From assembly GCA_046293135.1 (NCBI GenBank), contig JBKBPR010000002.1, positions 372,001 to 436,000 on the forward strand: a DNA stretch of 64,000 nt, written 5' to 3'. Under the pieces are notes generated by a model. It ran no database searches. It was not told the DNA's origin and was given only the letters and a program-made list of their open reading frames with translations. A program made the position numbers and the translations under genes. Numbering within the stretch: position 1 is the first letter of the stretch; each line of letters starts with the position of its first letter. The DNA is from UBA2638 sp046293135. GTDB taxonomy: Bacteria; Pseudomonadota; Alphaproteobacteria; Micavibrionales; Micavibrionaceae. This document shows, in pieces, positions 8,740-17,246 of this stretch.

Positions 8740-9795
8740 CTAACCGAGCAAACGCGGCTTTTTAGCCTTGTTTTTGGCTTTGCCTTTTTGTGTTTGCGGG
8801 AAGCCGCCGCGTGTACCTGAAGGCGTGCCAAGGCGCAAAATCACATCATCAAGCTGATCGAGCGAAGCGTAATCAATTTTCACGCTGCCCTTGTTGCCCT
8901 TACGCACATCAAGCGTTACCCGCATGCCGAGCCGATCAGACAGCTCCTTTTCCAGCGCACGCGTATCCGGGCCTTTCAAAACGCTATCGGATTTGAAAGA
9001 TGATTTACCGCGCGTTTTCCCGCTGCCCGCATCATTCAAATCATCGGCATCACCCGTAGCTGCATCGCTCTTTTCATTGGACTCATGGACGAGAATTTCA
9101 GTCTCGCGCACGCTCAAACCCTTGGCCACAACATCTTTCGCCAAAGCTTCGGGATTATCCGCCATCAACAAGGCACGGGCATGGCCTATGCTCAGCGCCC
9201 CGTCCCGCAACAAATGCGCAACCTCCATCGGCAAGGTCAAAAGCCTGACCATATTGGCGATATGCGGACGGCTTTTGCCGATAATTTTCGCCAGCTTTTC
9301 CTGCGTATGGCCGAATTCCTCCATCAGGCGCTGATAGCCCCGCGCCTCATCGAGCGGATTAAGGTCTTGCCGCTGCAAATTCTCGATCATCGCAATTTCA
9401 AGCGCCTTCAGGTCGCTGATATCCAACACGACAATCGGCACTTCATGGAGCTGGGCAATTTGCGCCGCGCGCCAGCGGCGCTCTCCAGCGATAATCTCAT
9501 AGCCATCGGCCTGAATACGGTCTTTGCGCACGACAATCGGCTGTAAAATTCCATGCTCGCGAATCGAATCCGCCAACCCCTGCAACGCCACCTCATCGAA
9601 AACCTGACGCGGCTGGAACGGCCCCGGCCAAAGCTGGGCAACGCTTGCCACCTGCTTTTTCCCGCGTGGCAAAGCCTCTTGCCCCGCCGCATCGTCACGC
9701 GCCCCGAAAACGCCTTCTTCATCCTCAAACAAGGCATTTAAGCCGCGCCCAAGGCCGCGTTTTTTCGATTTTATCAATTCGTCATTCTCGCTCAT
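8740..9795 (-). CDS. parB: Chromosome-partitioning protein ParB
   Basis: CTP-dependent DNA clamp that loads at parS and spreads to form the partition complex. The 351-residue protein has the N-terminal KKRGLGRGLNALF peptide, the CTPase motif GERRWRA at 104-110, a helix-turn-helix with TQEKLAKIIGKSRPHIANMVRLL-like residues around 170-190, and a C-terminal dimerisation domain. Between HTH and C-terminus is a charged linker. It starts 4 bases after the stop of parA and shares its operon. Three matching parS sites lie within 5 kb. Confidence 0.97.
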   Translation of the reverse strand: MSENDELIKSKKRGLGRGLNALFEDEEGVFGARDDAAGQEALPRGKKQVASVAQLWPGPFQPRQVFDEVALQGLADSIREHGILQPIVVRKDRIQADGYEIIAGERRWRAAQIAQLHEVPIVVLDISDLKALEIAMIENLQRQDLNPLDEARGYQRLMEEFGHTQEKLAKIIGKSRPHIANMVRLLTLPMEVAHLLRDGALSIGHARALLMADNPEALAKDVVAKGLSVRETEILVHESNEKSDAATGDADDLNDAGSGKTRGKSSFKSDSVLKGPDTRALEKELSDRLGMRVTLDVRKGNKGSVKIDYASLDQLDDVILRLGTPSGTRGGFPQTQKGKAKNKAKKPRLLG

Positions 9796-9799
9796 AATT

Positions 9800-10618
9800 T
9801 TACGCTGCCTCCCGCATATAGGTTTTTTCGCGCTTGATGACCTCCTTGGCCAGCTTCAGATAAGCCTGCGCGCCCGGACATTTCATATCATACACAATCG
9901 CCGGCAAGCCATAAGACGGCGCTTCGGACAGGCGCACATTGCGTGGAATAATCGTGTTATAGACCTTCTCGCCGAAATGCTTGCGCACATCATCGGCCAC
10001 CATCGCCGAGAGGTTATTGCGCTGATCATACATCGTCAGCACCACGCCGTGAATATCGAGCTGCGGATTGAAACTGCGGCGAATACGCTCGATCGTTTTC
10101 ACCAGATGGCTGAGCCCCTCAAGCGCGTAAAACTCGCATTGCAGCGGCACAATCACCGCATCTGCAGCCACCAGCGCGTTCAGCGTCAGCAGGCTCAGCG
10201 AAGGCGGGCAATCAATAATCACGTAATCATAGCCCACAGCTTGGCGCAATGTACGGCTCAGGCGAAATTCGCGCTCCTCCATATTCACCAGCTCAATTTC
10301 CGCGCCCGACAAATGGATCGAGGACGGCACGACAAACAAATTCGGCACACGGGTCTTCACGGCGATGTCTTGCGGCGTGATATCATCTTCGAAAATCAGA
10401 TCATAGGCACTTTCGCGAATCATCGAGCGGCGCACGCCAAGCCCCGTTGTCGCATTGCCCTGCGGATCAAGATCAACCAGCAAAACGCGCTGCCCCGTTG
10501 CCGCCAGCGCCGTTGCCAGATTGATTGCGGTTGTGGTTTTACCGACCCCGCCCTTTTGATTGGCCATCGCCAGAATGCGCGGCTGGCTTGCGGGTCTGAT
10601 ATGACGATGGATGGACAT
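9800..10618 (-). CDS. parA: Chromosome-partitioning ATPase ParA
   Basis: Walker-type ATPase that drives origin segregation with ParB. The deviant Walker A motif KGGVGKT is at residues 22-28, followed by LLVDLDPQGNATTGLG and DCPPSLSLLTLNAL. At 272 residues it is a chromosomal (Soj-like) ParA without an N-terminal DNA-binding extension. GGGGAG lies 8 bases before the start. It is directly upstream of parB. A DnaA-box-like site lies in the gap between it and rsmG. Confidence 0.98.
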   Translation of the reverse strand: MSIHRHIRPASQPRILAMANQKGGVGKTTTAINLATALAATGQRVLLVDLDPQGNATTGLGVRRSMIRESAYDLIFEDDITPQDIAVKTRVPNLFVVPSSIHLSGAEIELVNMEEREFRLSRTLRQAVGYDYVIIDCPPSLSLLTLNALVAADAVIVPLQCEFYALEGLSHLVKTIERIRRSFNPQLDIHGVVLTMYDQRNNLSAMVADDVRKHFGEKVYNTIIPRNVRLSEAPSYGLPAIVYDMKCPGAQAYLKLAKEVIKREKTYMREAA

Positions 10619-10718
10619 GGGCGGCGCTCCCCGATCTTGGTTATGGCTGTTTTTTGGATGAGCTTAGATTGCGCGTTCATGCCCTGAAAATCAAGGTTTT
10701 TTCGCAGTGCATACGCGC

Positions 10719-10727
10719 TTATTCACA
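10719..10727 (+). promoter_or_regulatory. Exact DnaA-box consensus upstream of parA
   Basis: TTATTCACA matches TTATNCACA at every position. It lies about 100 bases upstream of parA in the 148-base rsmG-parA gap. It could link parAB transcription to DnaA, but a single 9-mer can occur by chance. Confidence 0.4.
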
Positions 10728-10766
10728 ACCCCGCGCAAAGATAATTTTGAGCGCGCGGGAATTGTA

Positions 10767-11423
10767 TCAGAGCGCCTTCAGCCCCGATATTTTTACAATC
10801 TTGCCCTGCGGGTCAGTATCACTAGGGTACAGCTCGTAGGAAAACGCATAAAGCTGCAGCGCCTCTTCCAGCTCTTTTTCAGCCTGCGCCCCTTTGAGAA
10901 AAATCATTTCCAGTGCGGGATTGCGCAATGCCCAAGGCAGGCACAATTTCAGCAGCTCAGGCAGCGCCGCCAGCGCCCGCGCCGTGATAATATCGGGGGC
11001 AATCGCCTCATAAACACTCTCAATCCGTGCGGTATGAATATGCGGTTTGGACAATGTTTCACGTGAAACATTCCGCAAGAATTCACATTTTCGCGCATCA
11101 GATTCAACCAGATGCACCTTCAAATCTGGTCGCAAAATCGCCAGAACCAGCCCCGGAAACCCCGCACCGCTTCCTAAATCGGCAACGGTTTTTGTACCTT
11201 TTGGAATGAGCGGCACAATTTGCGCTGAATCAACGAAATGCCGCTGCCATGATTCGGGAAGCGTTGAGGGGCTAACAAGATTAATCGCCCTTTGCCATTT
11301 GTGCAGCAACGCGCGATAGCGCTCCAGATGCTCAATTGTTTCACGTGAAACATTCAGGCTTTTGGAAAAGTCCTGATTGTTTTGATTGCCCTGACTGGCT
11401 TCAAGCTCAAGCGGCGGCTTCAT
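10767..11423 (-). CDS. rsmG: 16S rRNA m7G527 methyltransferase RsmG (GidB)
   Basis: Methylates G527 of 16S rRNA with S-adenosylmethionine. The SAM-binding motif DLGSGAGFPGLVLAI is at about residues 80-94, in the expected central place. The 218-residue length is normal. Its start overlaps the mnmG stop by 17 bases, suggesting translational coupling. Two perfect parS sites fall inside the gene and are read in frame as NVSRET, once near the N-terminus and once after the SAM motif. The latter is an insertion-like spot relative to the core fold. Confidence 0.96.
   Translation of the reverse strand: MKPPLELEASQGNQNNQDFSKSLNVSRETIEHLERYRALLHKWQRAINLVSPSTLPESWQRHFVDSAQIVPLIPKGTKTVADLGSGAGFPGLVLAILRPDLKVHLVESDARKCEFLRNVSRETLSKPHIHTARIESVYEAIAPDIITARALAALPELLKLCLPWALRNPALEMIFLKGAQAEKELEEALQLYAFSYELYPSDTDPQGKIVKISGLKAL
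11055..11070. promoter_or_regulatory. parS site 1 (in rsmG)
   Basis: TGTTTCACGTGAAACA is the perfect 16-base palindromic parS consensus bound by chromosomal ParB. It is located 1.3 kb from the parB gene, inside rsmG, and encodes NVSRET. Confidence 0.95.
11337..11352. promoter_or_regulatory. parS site 2 (in rsmG 5' region)
   Basis: A second perfect TGTTTCACGTGAAACA, 282 bases (centre to centre) from site 1 and in the same reading phase of rsmG, again giving NVSRET. Confidence 0.95.
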
Positions 11424-13347
11424 GACTGCCCTGCTGCGGATCGCGCTGTCCGCCCCCGTCTTCGCTTTTGTCCTTATCCTTGCGCTTCACATAGCGCAAA
11501 AGCGCCACCACAGCGGCGGGGGTCACACCCTGAATACGCGCCGCCGCGCCCAAGGTTTCAGGCCGCGCCGCCTCCAATTTATTACGAATTTCGGTCGAGA
11601 GCGAACCAACAGCGCCATAATCCAGATCGGCGGGCAAAATCAGTGCCTCATCCTTGCGATAGGCGGCGATATCCGCCTCATGCCGATCCATATATCCGGC
11701 ATAAAGCGCATCAATTTCAATCTGCTCACGGATATCAGGGGCAATCGTTGAGAGTTGCGGCCAGAGCGCGGCCAAACGCTCCCACGTGATTGTAGGATAG
11801 CCCAAAAGCTCGGCGACATTGCGGCGCTGGCCGTCTTTATTGACTGAAATCCCCTGCTGCTCCAGCTCATTGGGCGTGGCCTGAAGCCCGCGCACCAAGC
11901 TCCGCGCCTCATCCAAAGCCGCAGATTTTTGCGCCCATAAAGCCGTTCGCTGCGCCCCGACACAGCCAATCTCAACGCCGCGTGCGGTAAGGCGCTGATC
12001 GGCATTATCCGCACGTAACTTTAGGCGGTATTCGGCGCGGCTGGTGAACATGCGGTACGGCTCGGACGCGCCGCGGGTAATCAAATCATCAATCAAAACC
12101 CCGATATAGGCTTCGGCACGGTCAAGCGTGAAAATCTTGGCGGCTTCGCGGCGCTCTGCCCCCGCCTGCAAGGCCGCATTCAACCCCGCAATCAAACCTT
12201 GTGCAGCGGCCTCTTCATAGCCCGTTGTGCCGTTGATCTGCCCCGCCAGAAACAGCCCTTCAATTTGGCGCGTTTCCAGCGTCGATTTCAGGGCGCGCGG
12301 GTCAACATAATCATATTCAATCGCATAGCCCCATTCCAAAACCGCCACATTTTCAAGCCCGTCCATCGAGCGCAAATAAGCATCTTGCGCATCAATGGGC
12401 AGTGAGGTTGAAATGCCGTTCGGATAAACGGTCGGGTCATCCAGCCCTTCAGGCTCTAAGAATACCTGATGACGGTCTTTATCGCCAAAGCGGACGATTT
12501 TATCTTCAATCGAGGGGCAATAGCGCGGCCCTGTGCCTTTAATCTGGCCGGAATACATCGCCGAGCGGTGCAAATTATCGCGGATAATCTGGTGGGTTTT
12601 TTCATTCGTATAGGTGATGTGGCAATCAATTTGCGGTACGGTGATCTGCGTATTCATGAAAGAAAACGGGATTTGCGGATTATCACCCTTTTGCACCTCA
12701 AGCCGCGCCCAATCAATCGTATTGCCATCCAGCCGCGCGGGCGTTCCTGTTTTCAGCCGCCCAAGCGGAAAGCCATGACGCTCCAACGTTTCAGCCAGTC
12801 CAATCGCGGGCTTTTCACCGACGCGGCCAGCGGGAATGCGCTCTTCCCCGCGGTGGATAAGCCCGCGCAGAAATGTTCCGGTTGTAATCACGACGGTTTT
12901 GGCGCTCAGAGACTTCCCTGAGCTGGTCAGAACGCCTTTAACAGAGCCATCCGCGTCCAGAATCAAATCCTCCGCCCCATCGCCAATCAATGTTAAATTC
13001 GGCGTGTTTTGCAGCTCTGATTGCATGACCTCGCGATACAATTTGCGGTCGGCCTGGGCACGCGGCCCTCTTACAGCGGGGCCTTTGGAGGCGTTGAGCA
13101 TGCGAAACTGAATCCCCGCTTTGTCAATAACGCGCCCCATCAGCCCGTCAAGCGCATCGATCTCACGCACCAGATGCCCCTTGCCAAGCCCGCCAATCGC
13201 GGGGTTGCATGACATCACGCCGATTGTCTCAAGCTTGTGCGTTAGCAAAGCCGTGCGCGCGCCCATACGCGCAGCGGCCGCAGCAGCCTCACAGCCCGCA
13301 TGCCCGCCGCCAATCACAATCACATCGAAATTAATGTCTGTAAACAA
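11407..13347 (-). CDS. mnmG: tRNA uridine-5-carboxymethylaminomethyl modification enzyme MnmG (GidA)
   Basis: FAD protein that with MnmE modifies wobble U34 of several tRNAs. The Rossmann motif VIGGGHAGCEAAAAAARMG begins near residue 11, and CNPAIGGLGKGHLVREIDALDG and GTFLRGLIHRGEERIPAGR are signature blocks. The 646 residues match the family. The start codon is TTG (13347), giving MFTDINFDV, which aligns with known GidA N-termini; no in-frame ATG lies upstream near enough. It is upstream of rsmG in the same operon. Confidence 0.97.
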   Translation of the reverse strand: MFTDINFDVIVIGGGHAGCEAAAAAARMGARTALLTHKLETIGVMSCNPAIGGLGKGHLVREIDALDGLMGRVIDKAGIQFRMLNASKGPAVRGPRAQADRKLYREVMQSELQNTPNLTLIGDGAEDLILDADGSVKGVLTSSGKSLSAKTVVITTGTFLRGLIHRGEERIPAGRVGEKPAIGLAETLERHGFPLGRLKTGTPARLDGNTIDWARLEVQKGDNPQIPFSFMNTQITVPQIDCHITYTNEKTHQIIRDNLHRSAMYSGQIKGTGPRYCPSIEDKIVRFGDKDRHQVFLEPEGLDDPTVYPNGISTSLPIDAQDAYLRSMDGLENVAVLEWGYAIEYDYVDPRALKSTLETRQIEGLFLAGQINGTTGYEEAAAQGLIAGLNAALQAGAERREAAKIFTLDRAEAYIGVLIDDLITRGASEPYRMFTSRAEYRLKLRADNADQRLTARGVEIGCVGAQRTALWAQKSAALDEARSLVRGLQATPNELEQQGISVNKDGQRRNVAELLGYPTITWERLAALWPQLSTIAPDIREQIEIDALYAGYMDRHEADIAAYRKDEALILPADLDYGAVGSLSTEIRNKLEAARPETLGAAARIQGVTPAAVVALLRYVKRKDKDKSEDGGGQRDPQQGSHEAAA

Positions 13348-13438
13348 ACCTATGGCTTTTCTATAGTTCCTGATTTTTCTTGCTTTAAAGCCTTAAAGGC
13401 GATAAAAACTTTTCGGAAAATACAGGGAGAGAGAGAAA

Positions 13439-13645
13439 ATGTCAAAATTAAACGACCCGACAACACAACAATCCAGCCAAAACCCAAGCAGCCCAAGTAC
13501 AGTACGGCGAAATTTTGCAACTTATGGCGTGCCATGCGCCAGCAACGGTGAAGCAGAGGCGCTGGCAAGGCTGAGAGCCGAAGGCAGGCTGCTAAAAGCT
13601 CATTACGGCGTACCGCACATCAACCCTGAACATTCCGTGAAGTAA
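13439..13645 (+). CDS. Small hypothetical protein on the opposite strand between mnmG and mnmE
   Basis: A 68-residue ORF with a good AGGGAGAGAGAG ribosome site 3-4 bases before the ATG. The N-terminal 25 residues are Ser/Gln/Asn/Pro-rich; the rest is NFATYGVPCASNGEAEALARL and RLLKAHYGVPHIN, with a duplicated YGVP motif. It is antisense to the mnmE-mnmG transcript, so it would need its own promoter. The purine-rich Shine-Dalgarno and clean fit to the gap argue for a gene, but there is no family support. Confidence 0.4.
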   Translation: MSKLNDPTTQQSSQNPSSPSTVRRNFATYGVPCASNGEAEALARLRAEGRLLKAHYGVPHINPEHSVK

Positions 13646-13660
13646 GTATAAGCAACAACT

Positions 13661-15001
13661 TTATTTGCCGATACAAAAATCACGGAAGACGATATCCAGC
13701 AAATCCTCAACATCGATGCGGCCGGTGATTTGTCCCAAGTGCCGCATTGCAAGCCGCACATCTTCGGCGACCAGCTCGGGCAGCGCATTCCCGCCAATGG
13801 CGCGGTTTAGGCTCTCCAAAGACCGCTCCAGCGCCAAACGGTGACGCAGCCGCGTTAAAGATAGGCCTTCATACCCGCCAATCCGCTCATCTATGCGGGT
13901 TTTGATAGTTTGCAGTAACGCCTCTATCCCCTCCCCCGTTTTGGAGGAAATCGCCAGAAGCGGCGCAGGATATTCCAGCATTCGGGGCTTATCAGCCTTA
14001 CTCACCGTCGCAATCGAATATTCATCCAAAAAGGATAGCGTTTGCGGATCAGGCTCACTGGCCTCCCCATCAAAGAGCAGGATTTTCAAATCGGCCTCTT
14101 CAGCCGCGCGCAGCGTGCGGCGAATCCCCTCTTGCTCGATCACATCTTGCCCGCTATCCGATAATACGCCACTGGCGCGCAGCCCCGCCGTATCGGTCAA
14201 AACCACGGCATAGCCCTCCAAATCAAGCTGAACCTCGATTGCATCGCGGGTCGTTCCGGCAATCTCCGAAACAATAGCCACATCGCGCTGCGCCAGAATA
14301 TTCATCAGGCTTGATTTTCCGGCATTGGCCGCGCCGATAATCGCAATCCGAAACCCGTCGCGCACAATCTCCCCGCGCTTGTTATCGCGCAAATGCTCGG
14401 CAATATTGCCCATCAGCTTTTCAAGATCGGGAAAGACATGCCGCGCCGCGCCCTCCGCATCATCCTCATCAGGAAATTCCAGATCCGCCTCCAGATAGGC
14501 CAAAGCGCGAGACAATCGCTCGCTCCAGCCCTCATAAAGCCGCTTTAAGCCGCCATCAAGCTGACGCAGAGCCTGTAAGCGCTGCATTTGTGTTTGTGCA
14601 TTGATAAGGTCGGCAACGGCTTCGGCCTCCGTCAGATCCAGCTTGCCGTTCTCAAAAGCGCGGCGTGTGAACTCCCCCGGTTCGGCCATGCGGTGATTGG
14701 GCTGACGCGCCAACACATCAAGCAGGCGATCAATAACTGCTTTTGAGCCGTGAACATGGTACTCCGCAACATCTTCGCCCGTAAAACTCTGCGGGTTTTC
14801 AAAGAAAATCACCAACGCTTTGTCAATTGTTTCACGTGAAACATTGTCCCGCAACGCGCACAACATAGCCTTGCGGAATTGCGGACTGCGATGTCCCGTC
14901 AAACTTTCAAAGCTCTGTAAGGCCTGCGGTCCCGATACCCGAACAACGGCGACACCAGCCTTTCCGGCTGCGCTAGAGAGAGCAAAAATCGTTTCAATCA
15001 T
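13661..15001 (-). CDS. mnmE: tRNA modification GTPase MnmE (TrmE)
   Basis: Partner of MnmG in U34 modification. It has the N-terminal folate-binding domain (MIETIFALSSAAGKAGVAVVRVSG), a G domain with GAANAGKSSLMN, DTAGLR and a degenerate SKADK, and ends with the C-terminal CIGK, equivalent to the catalytic C(F/I)GK. The start at 15001 gives 446 residues; longer starts add a non-homologous tail. The start overlaps the stop of the DUF6489 gene in ATGATTGA, so translation is probably coupled. It contains parS site 3 in frame. Confidence 0.96.
   Translation of the reverse strand: MIETIFALSSAAGKAGVAVVRVSGPQALQSFESLTGHRSPQFRKAMLCALRDNVSRETIDKALVIFFENPQSFTGEDVAEYHVHGSKAVIDRLLDVLARQPNHRMAEPGEFTRRAFENGKLDLTEAEAVADLINAQTQMQRLQALRQLDGGLKRLYEGWSERLSRALAYLEADLEFPDEDDAEGAARHVFPDLEKLMGNIAEHLRDNKRGEIVRDGFRIAIIGAANAGKSSLMNILAQRDVAIVSEIAGTTRDAIEVQLDLEGYAVVLTDTAGLRASGVLSDSGQDVIEQEGIRRTLRAAEEADLKILLFDGEASEPDPQTLSFLDEYSIATVSKADKPRMLEYPAPLLAISSKTGEGIEALLQTIKTRIDERIGGYEGLSLTRLRHRLALERSLESLNRAIGGNALPELVAEDVRLAMRHLGQITGRIDVEDLLDIVFRDFCIGK
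14828..14843. promoter_or_regulatory. parS site 3 (in mnmE)
   Basis: A third perfect TGTTTCACGTGAAACA, 3.5 kb from site 2, within mnmE and once more encoding NVSRET. It lies about 7.5 kb from the likely oriC. Confidence 0.95.
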
Positions 15002-15290
15002 CTGCGGATTTGTCTTTTTTCTTTTCGGAATGCGCAGATGATGAGGCAGAGGGCGCTCCGGGCATGCCGTCCATTTGCCCCCAGAACATCTTTTGCATTT
15101 CACCCCAGCCCTGAATGGTCGCGGGCAACCAGGTTTTCACCATCGTTTCAGGATCAAGATTGCGGATATTTTCCTGCATCTTGGCCTCAATCTCGCGCAT
15201 CAAGGCCTCTTGCATCGGCACAACATCAGGAAGCCCAAGAAATTGCCGCGCTTCTTCCGGCGTACATTCAATATCAAATTTTATCTTCAT
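14994..15290 (-). CDS. DUF6489-type small protein
   Basis: A 98-residue protein starting MKIKFDIECTPEEARQFLGLPDV, with a central EAKMQENIRNLDPETMVKTWLP and GWGEMQKMFW, a pattern I associate with the alphaproteobacterial DUF6489 family. The tail is Ser/Lys/Asp-rich. GGAAAAG lies immediately before the ATG at 15290, so the longer upstream reading is rejected. It is upstream of mnmE and overlaps its start by 8 bases. Function unknown; amphipathic helices suggest a surface- or granule-associated role, which is speculation. Confidence 0.78.
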   Translation of the reverse strand: MKIKFDIECTPEEARQFLGLPDVVPMQEALMREIEAKMQENIRNLDPETMVKTWLPATIQGWGEMQKMFWGQMDGMPGAPSASSSAHSEKKKDKSADD

Positions 15291-15438
15291 CTTTTCCGTC
15301 CCGCTTTTATGATCATTTTCTACTGATAGAGTTTCCAAACACCGCTTAATCTAATATACTTTTAAAAGTGAGTTCAATCTATTCGCATGAAAACCCTATT
15401 TTTATTTTCTTCCGCCACACTCTATCAAAAATTTATCT

Positions 15439-17151
15439 ATGACTGACGATACTGATATCGAATTTTCACAAATGCCCCAAAGCAGCGGATATCAAAACAC
15501 GCCAACCGTAGCCTATTCCGAAATTGATAAAGAATATGAAGCAAAAGCACAGAAGAAAATTCGTGAAATAGTCGATGGCAACGGCATTAAAGGCTCAGAT
15601 GTAAAGTTTTTGCACTTTGAAGGCGCAACATTGCAGTTTCTGGCCTTCACGAAGCTTCAATTTCGTGTCAAAACGCTGGAACGTACCGAAATGGGACGAA
15701 AAGGCAATATGCAGCAAATTGCCGGAAAGCTTGCCTTGGAAGAAGAAATCACCAAGCAAGAGCAGCGTATCACCCATCGCGGCGATATTATCAAACGCAT
15801 CCAGACTCATATCGTCGAAAGTCGCAAAGACATGGGCTATGCGACTGAAGGCCAGATCATAAAACTACCTTTTTTGTATACGGACTATGTGCATTACGAA
15901 GCCTGCAATAGCTGTAAGTCAAAAGGAGATGTGCAGTGTCAGCGCTGCCATGCGCAAGGCTATGAGAATTGCCCGCAATGTAAAGCGCAAGGCTTGGTTA
16001 TGTGCCCACAATGCAAAGGCTCGCAATTTATACAAACTTCTCAAGGCCGCGAGCAATGCACAAAATGCAAAGGGCGCGGCAAAACAGGCTGTACCCTGTG
16101 TCAAGAACGACGCAAAATCCAATGCAGCGTTTGCAAAACCAAAGGCACGACAACTTGTACGGTTTGCAACGGGCATGGCTGGAACTCTCATATTTATACG
16201 GTTGAGATTGATGCTATGCCAAGCTTTAGCTATGACCGCGAAGCCATCAAACATCGTGTTGGCGATGTCATTGAAACTTTGGGCGTAAAATTAATCAACC
16301 ACGCAACGATAAAGCCCATTTTTAAAACCGAAACCGATAAAAGCGAAGATGATCGCGACTTCATCACTATTCCATATATCGTACATGTTCCGTTTGCGGA
16401 AATTCGCTATTCCATCAATAGTCAAATTTATAACACACTGATCTTCGGTTATGACGGTTCTCTGAAATACGTGCCGTTTTTGCTTGATAAGCTGCTCAAA
16501 GCACCGATGGAACGCTTAAAAGAAGCCGCTGAGAATAGGGGCAATGTCGCCGAAAAGGTCAAAAAAGCGGCGGAATACAAGTTTTTGCGTCAAGCCTTAT
16601 TGGTATCCGCGACAATGCCATTGGGACAGGCCGCCAAACGCCTGAAAAAGGCAAACCCTCACGCTGTACAAAATGACACGATCAAATCCGTTATTAAAAA
16701 TGCCGACCGCGCCTTGAAAAACATTACCCGCACGCCGCGCCAAATAGCGATGATTGCGATGTTAATTTTTACAACTATGCTCTACGGGCTTTATTTTATC
16801 GGCGGGTTACGTAACAAGCTACTTGAAATAATCGGCACAGATATGCCGCAAGCTTTTGTTGATGGCGGGTTTTTATTGCTCTCGATCGCAATCGGGATTG
16901 CGGCGATCAAATTAACGGGGGCTTTTGTAATTATCAGAGCACTCGGCAATATTATCCCCAAAGCCAAGCGCAAATCTTTTATGCCCAAGGCCGGAAAGAT
17001 GGGGCTACGCTTTATAATGATTGCGCCGCTTTTGTTTTTGGCCGTAATAGAGCTTGGGTTTCATTTACCAACCGAAAGCCTCACCGCCAGCCTACCCGAT
17101 TGGTATCAAGCTATCCGCGCTTATATTACACATCAAATATTAGGAGCATAA
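15439..17151 (+). CDS. Membrane protein with eight CxxC (DnaJ-type zinc-finger-like) repeats
   Basis: The 570-residue protein has three parts. Residues about 1-150 are charged and helical. Residues about 153-260 hold eight CxxC motifs (CNSC, CQRC, CPQC, CPQC, CTKC, CTLC, CSVC, CTVC), most followed by K/H-x-(K/Q)-G as in the DnaJ cysteine-rich domain; they could bind four zinc ions. The C-terminal part has a soluble stretch and then three or four hydrophobic segments between about 430 and 550. There is no J domain, so it is not DnaJ. It stands alone, divergent from the mnmE operon and followed by a terminator. The role is unknown; scaffold or protein-folding functions are guesses. Confidence 0.75.
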   Translation: MTDDTDIEFSQMPQSSGYQNTPTVAYSEIDKEYEAKAQKKIREIVDGNGIKGSDVKFLHFEGATLQFLAFTKLQFRVKTLERTEMGRKGNMQQIAGKLALEEEITKQEQRITHRGDIIKRIQTHIVESRKDMGYATEGQIIKLPFLYTDYVHYEACNSCKSKGDVQCQRCHAQGYENCPQCKAQGLVMCPQCKGSQFIQTSQGREQCTKCKGRGKTGCTLCQERRKIQCSVCKTKGTTTCTVCNGHGWNSHIYTVEIDAMPSFSYDREAIKHRVGDVIETLGVKLINHATIKPIFKTETDKSEDDRDFITIPYIVHVPFAEIRYSINSQIYNTLIFGYDGSLKYVPFLLDKLLKAPMERLKEAAENRGNVAEKVKKAAEYKFLRQALLVSATMPLGQAAKRLKKANPHAVQNDTIKSVIKNADRALKNITRTPRQIAMIAMLIFTTMLYGLYFIGGLRNKLLEIIGTDMPQAFVDGGFLLLSIAIGIAAIKLTGAFVIIRALGNIIPKAKRKSFMPKAGKMGLRFIMIAPLLFLAVIELGFHLPTESLTASLPDWYQAIRAYITHQILGA

Positions 17152-17154
17152 AAA

Positions 17155-17192
17155 AGCCGCCCCGGTGCTTTGACTCACCGAAGCGGCTATTT
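17155..17192 (+). terminator. Rho-independent terminator
   Basis: AGCCGC (17155-17160) pairs with GCGGCT (17183-17188), with an inner CCGGTG/CACCG pairing, followed by ATTTT. It starts 3 bases after the stop of the CxxC-repeat gene. Confidence 0.7.
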
Positions 17193-17246
17193 TGGCCTCC
17201 CGTTCAAACCGCGAAATTGGAGAGAGGACGCCCGGTTTGCTTCATG

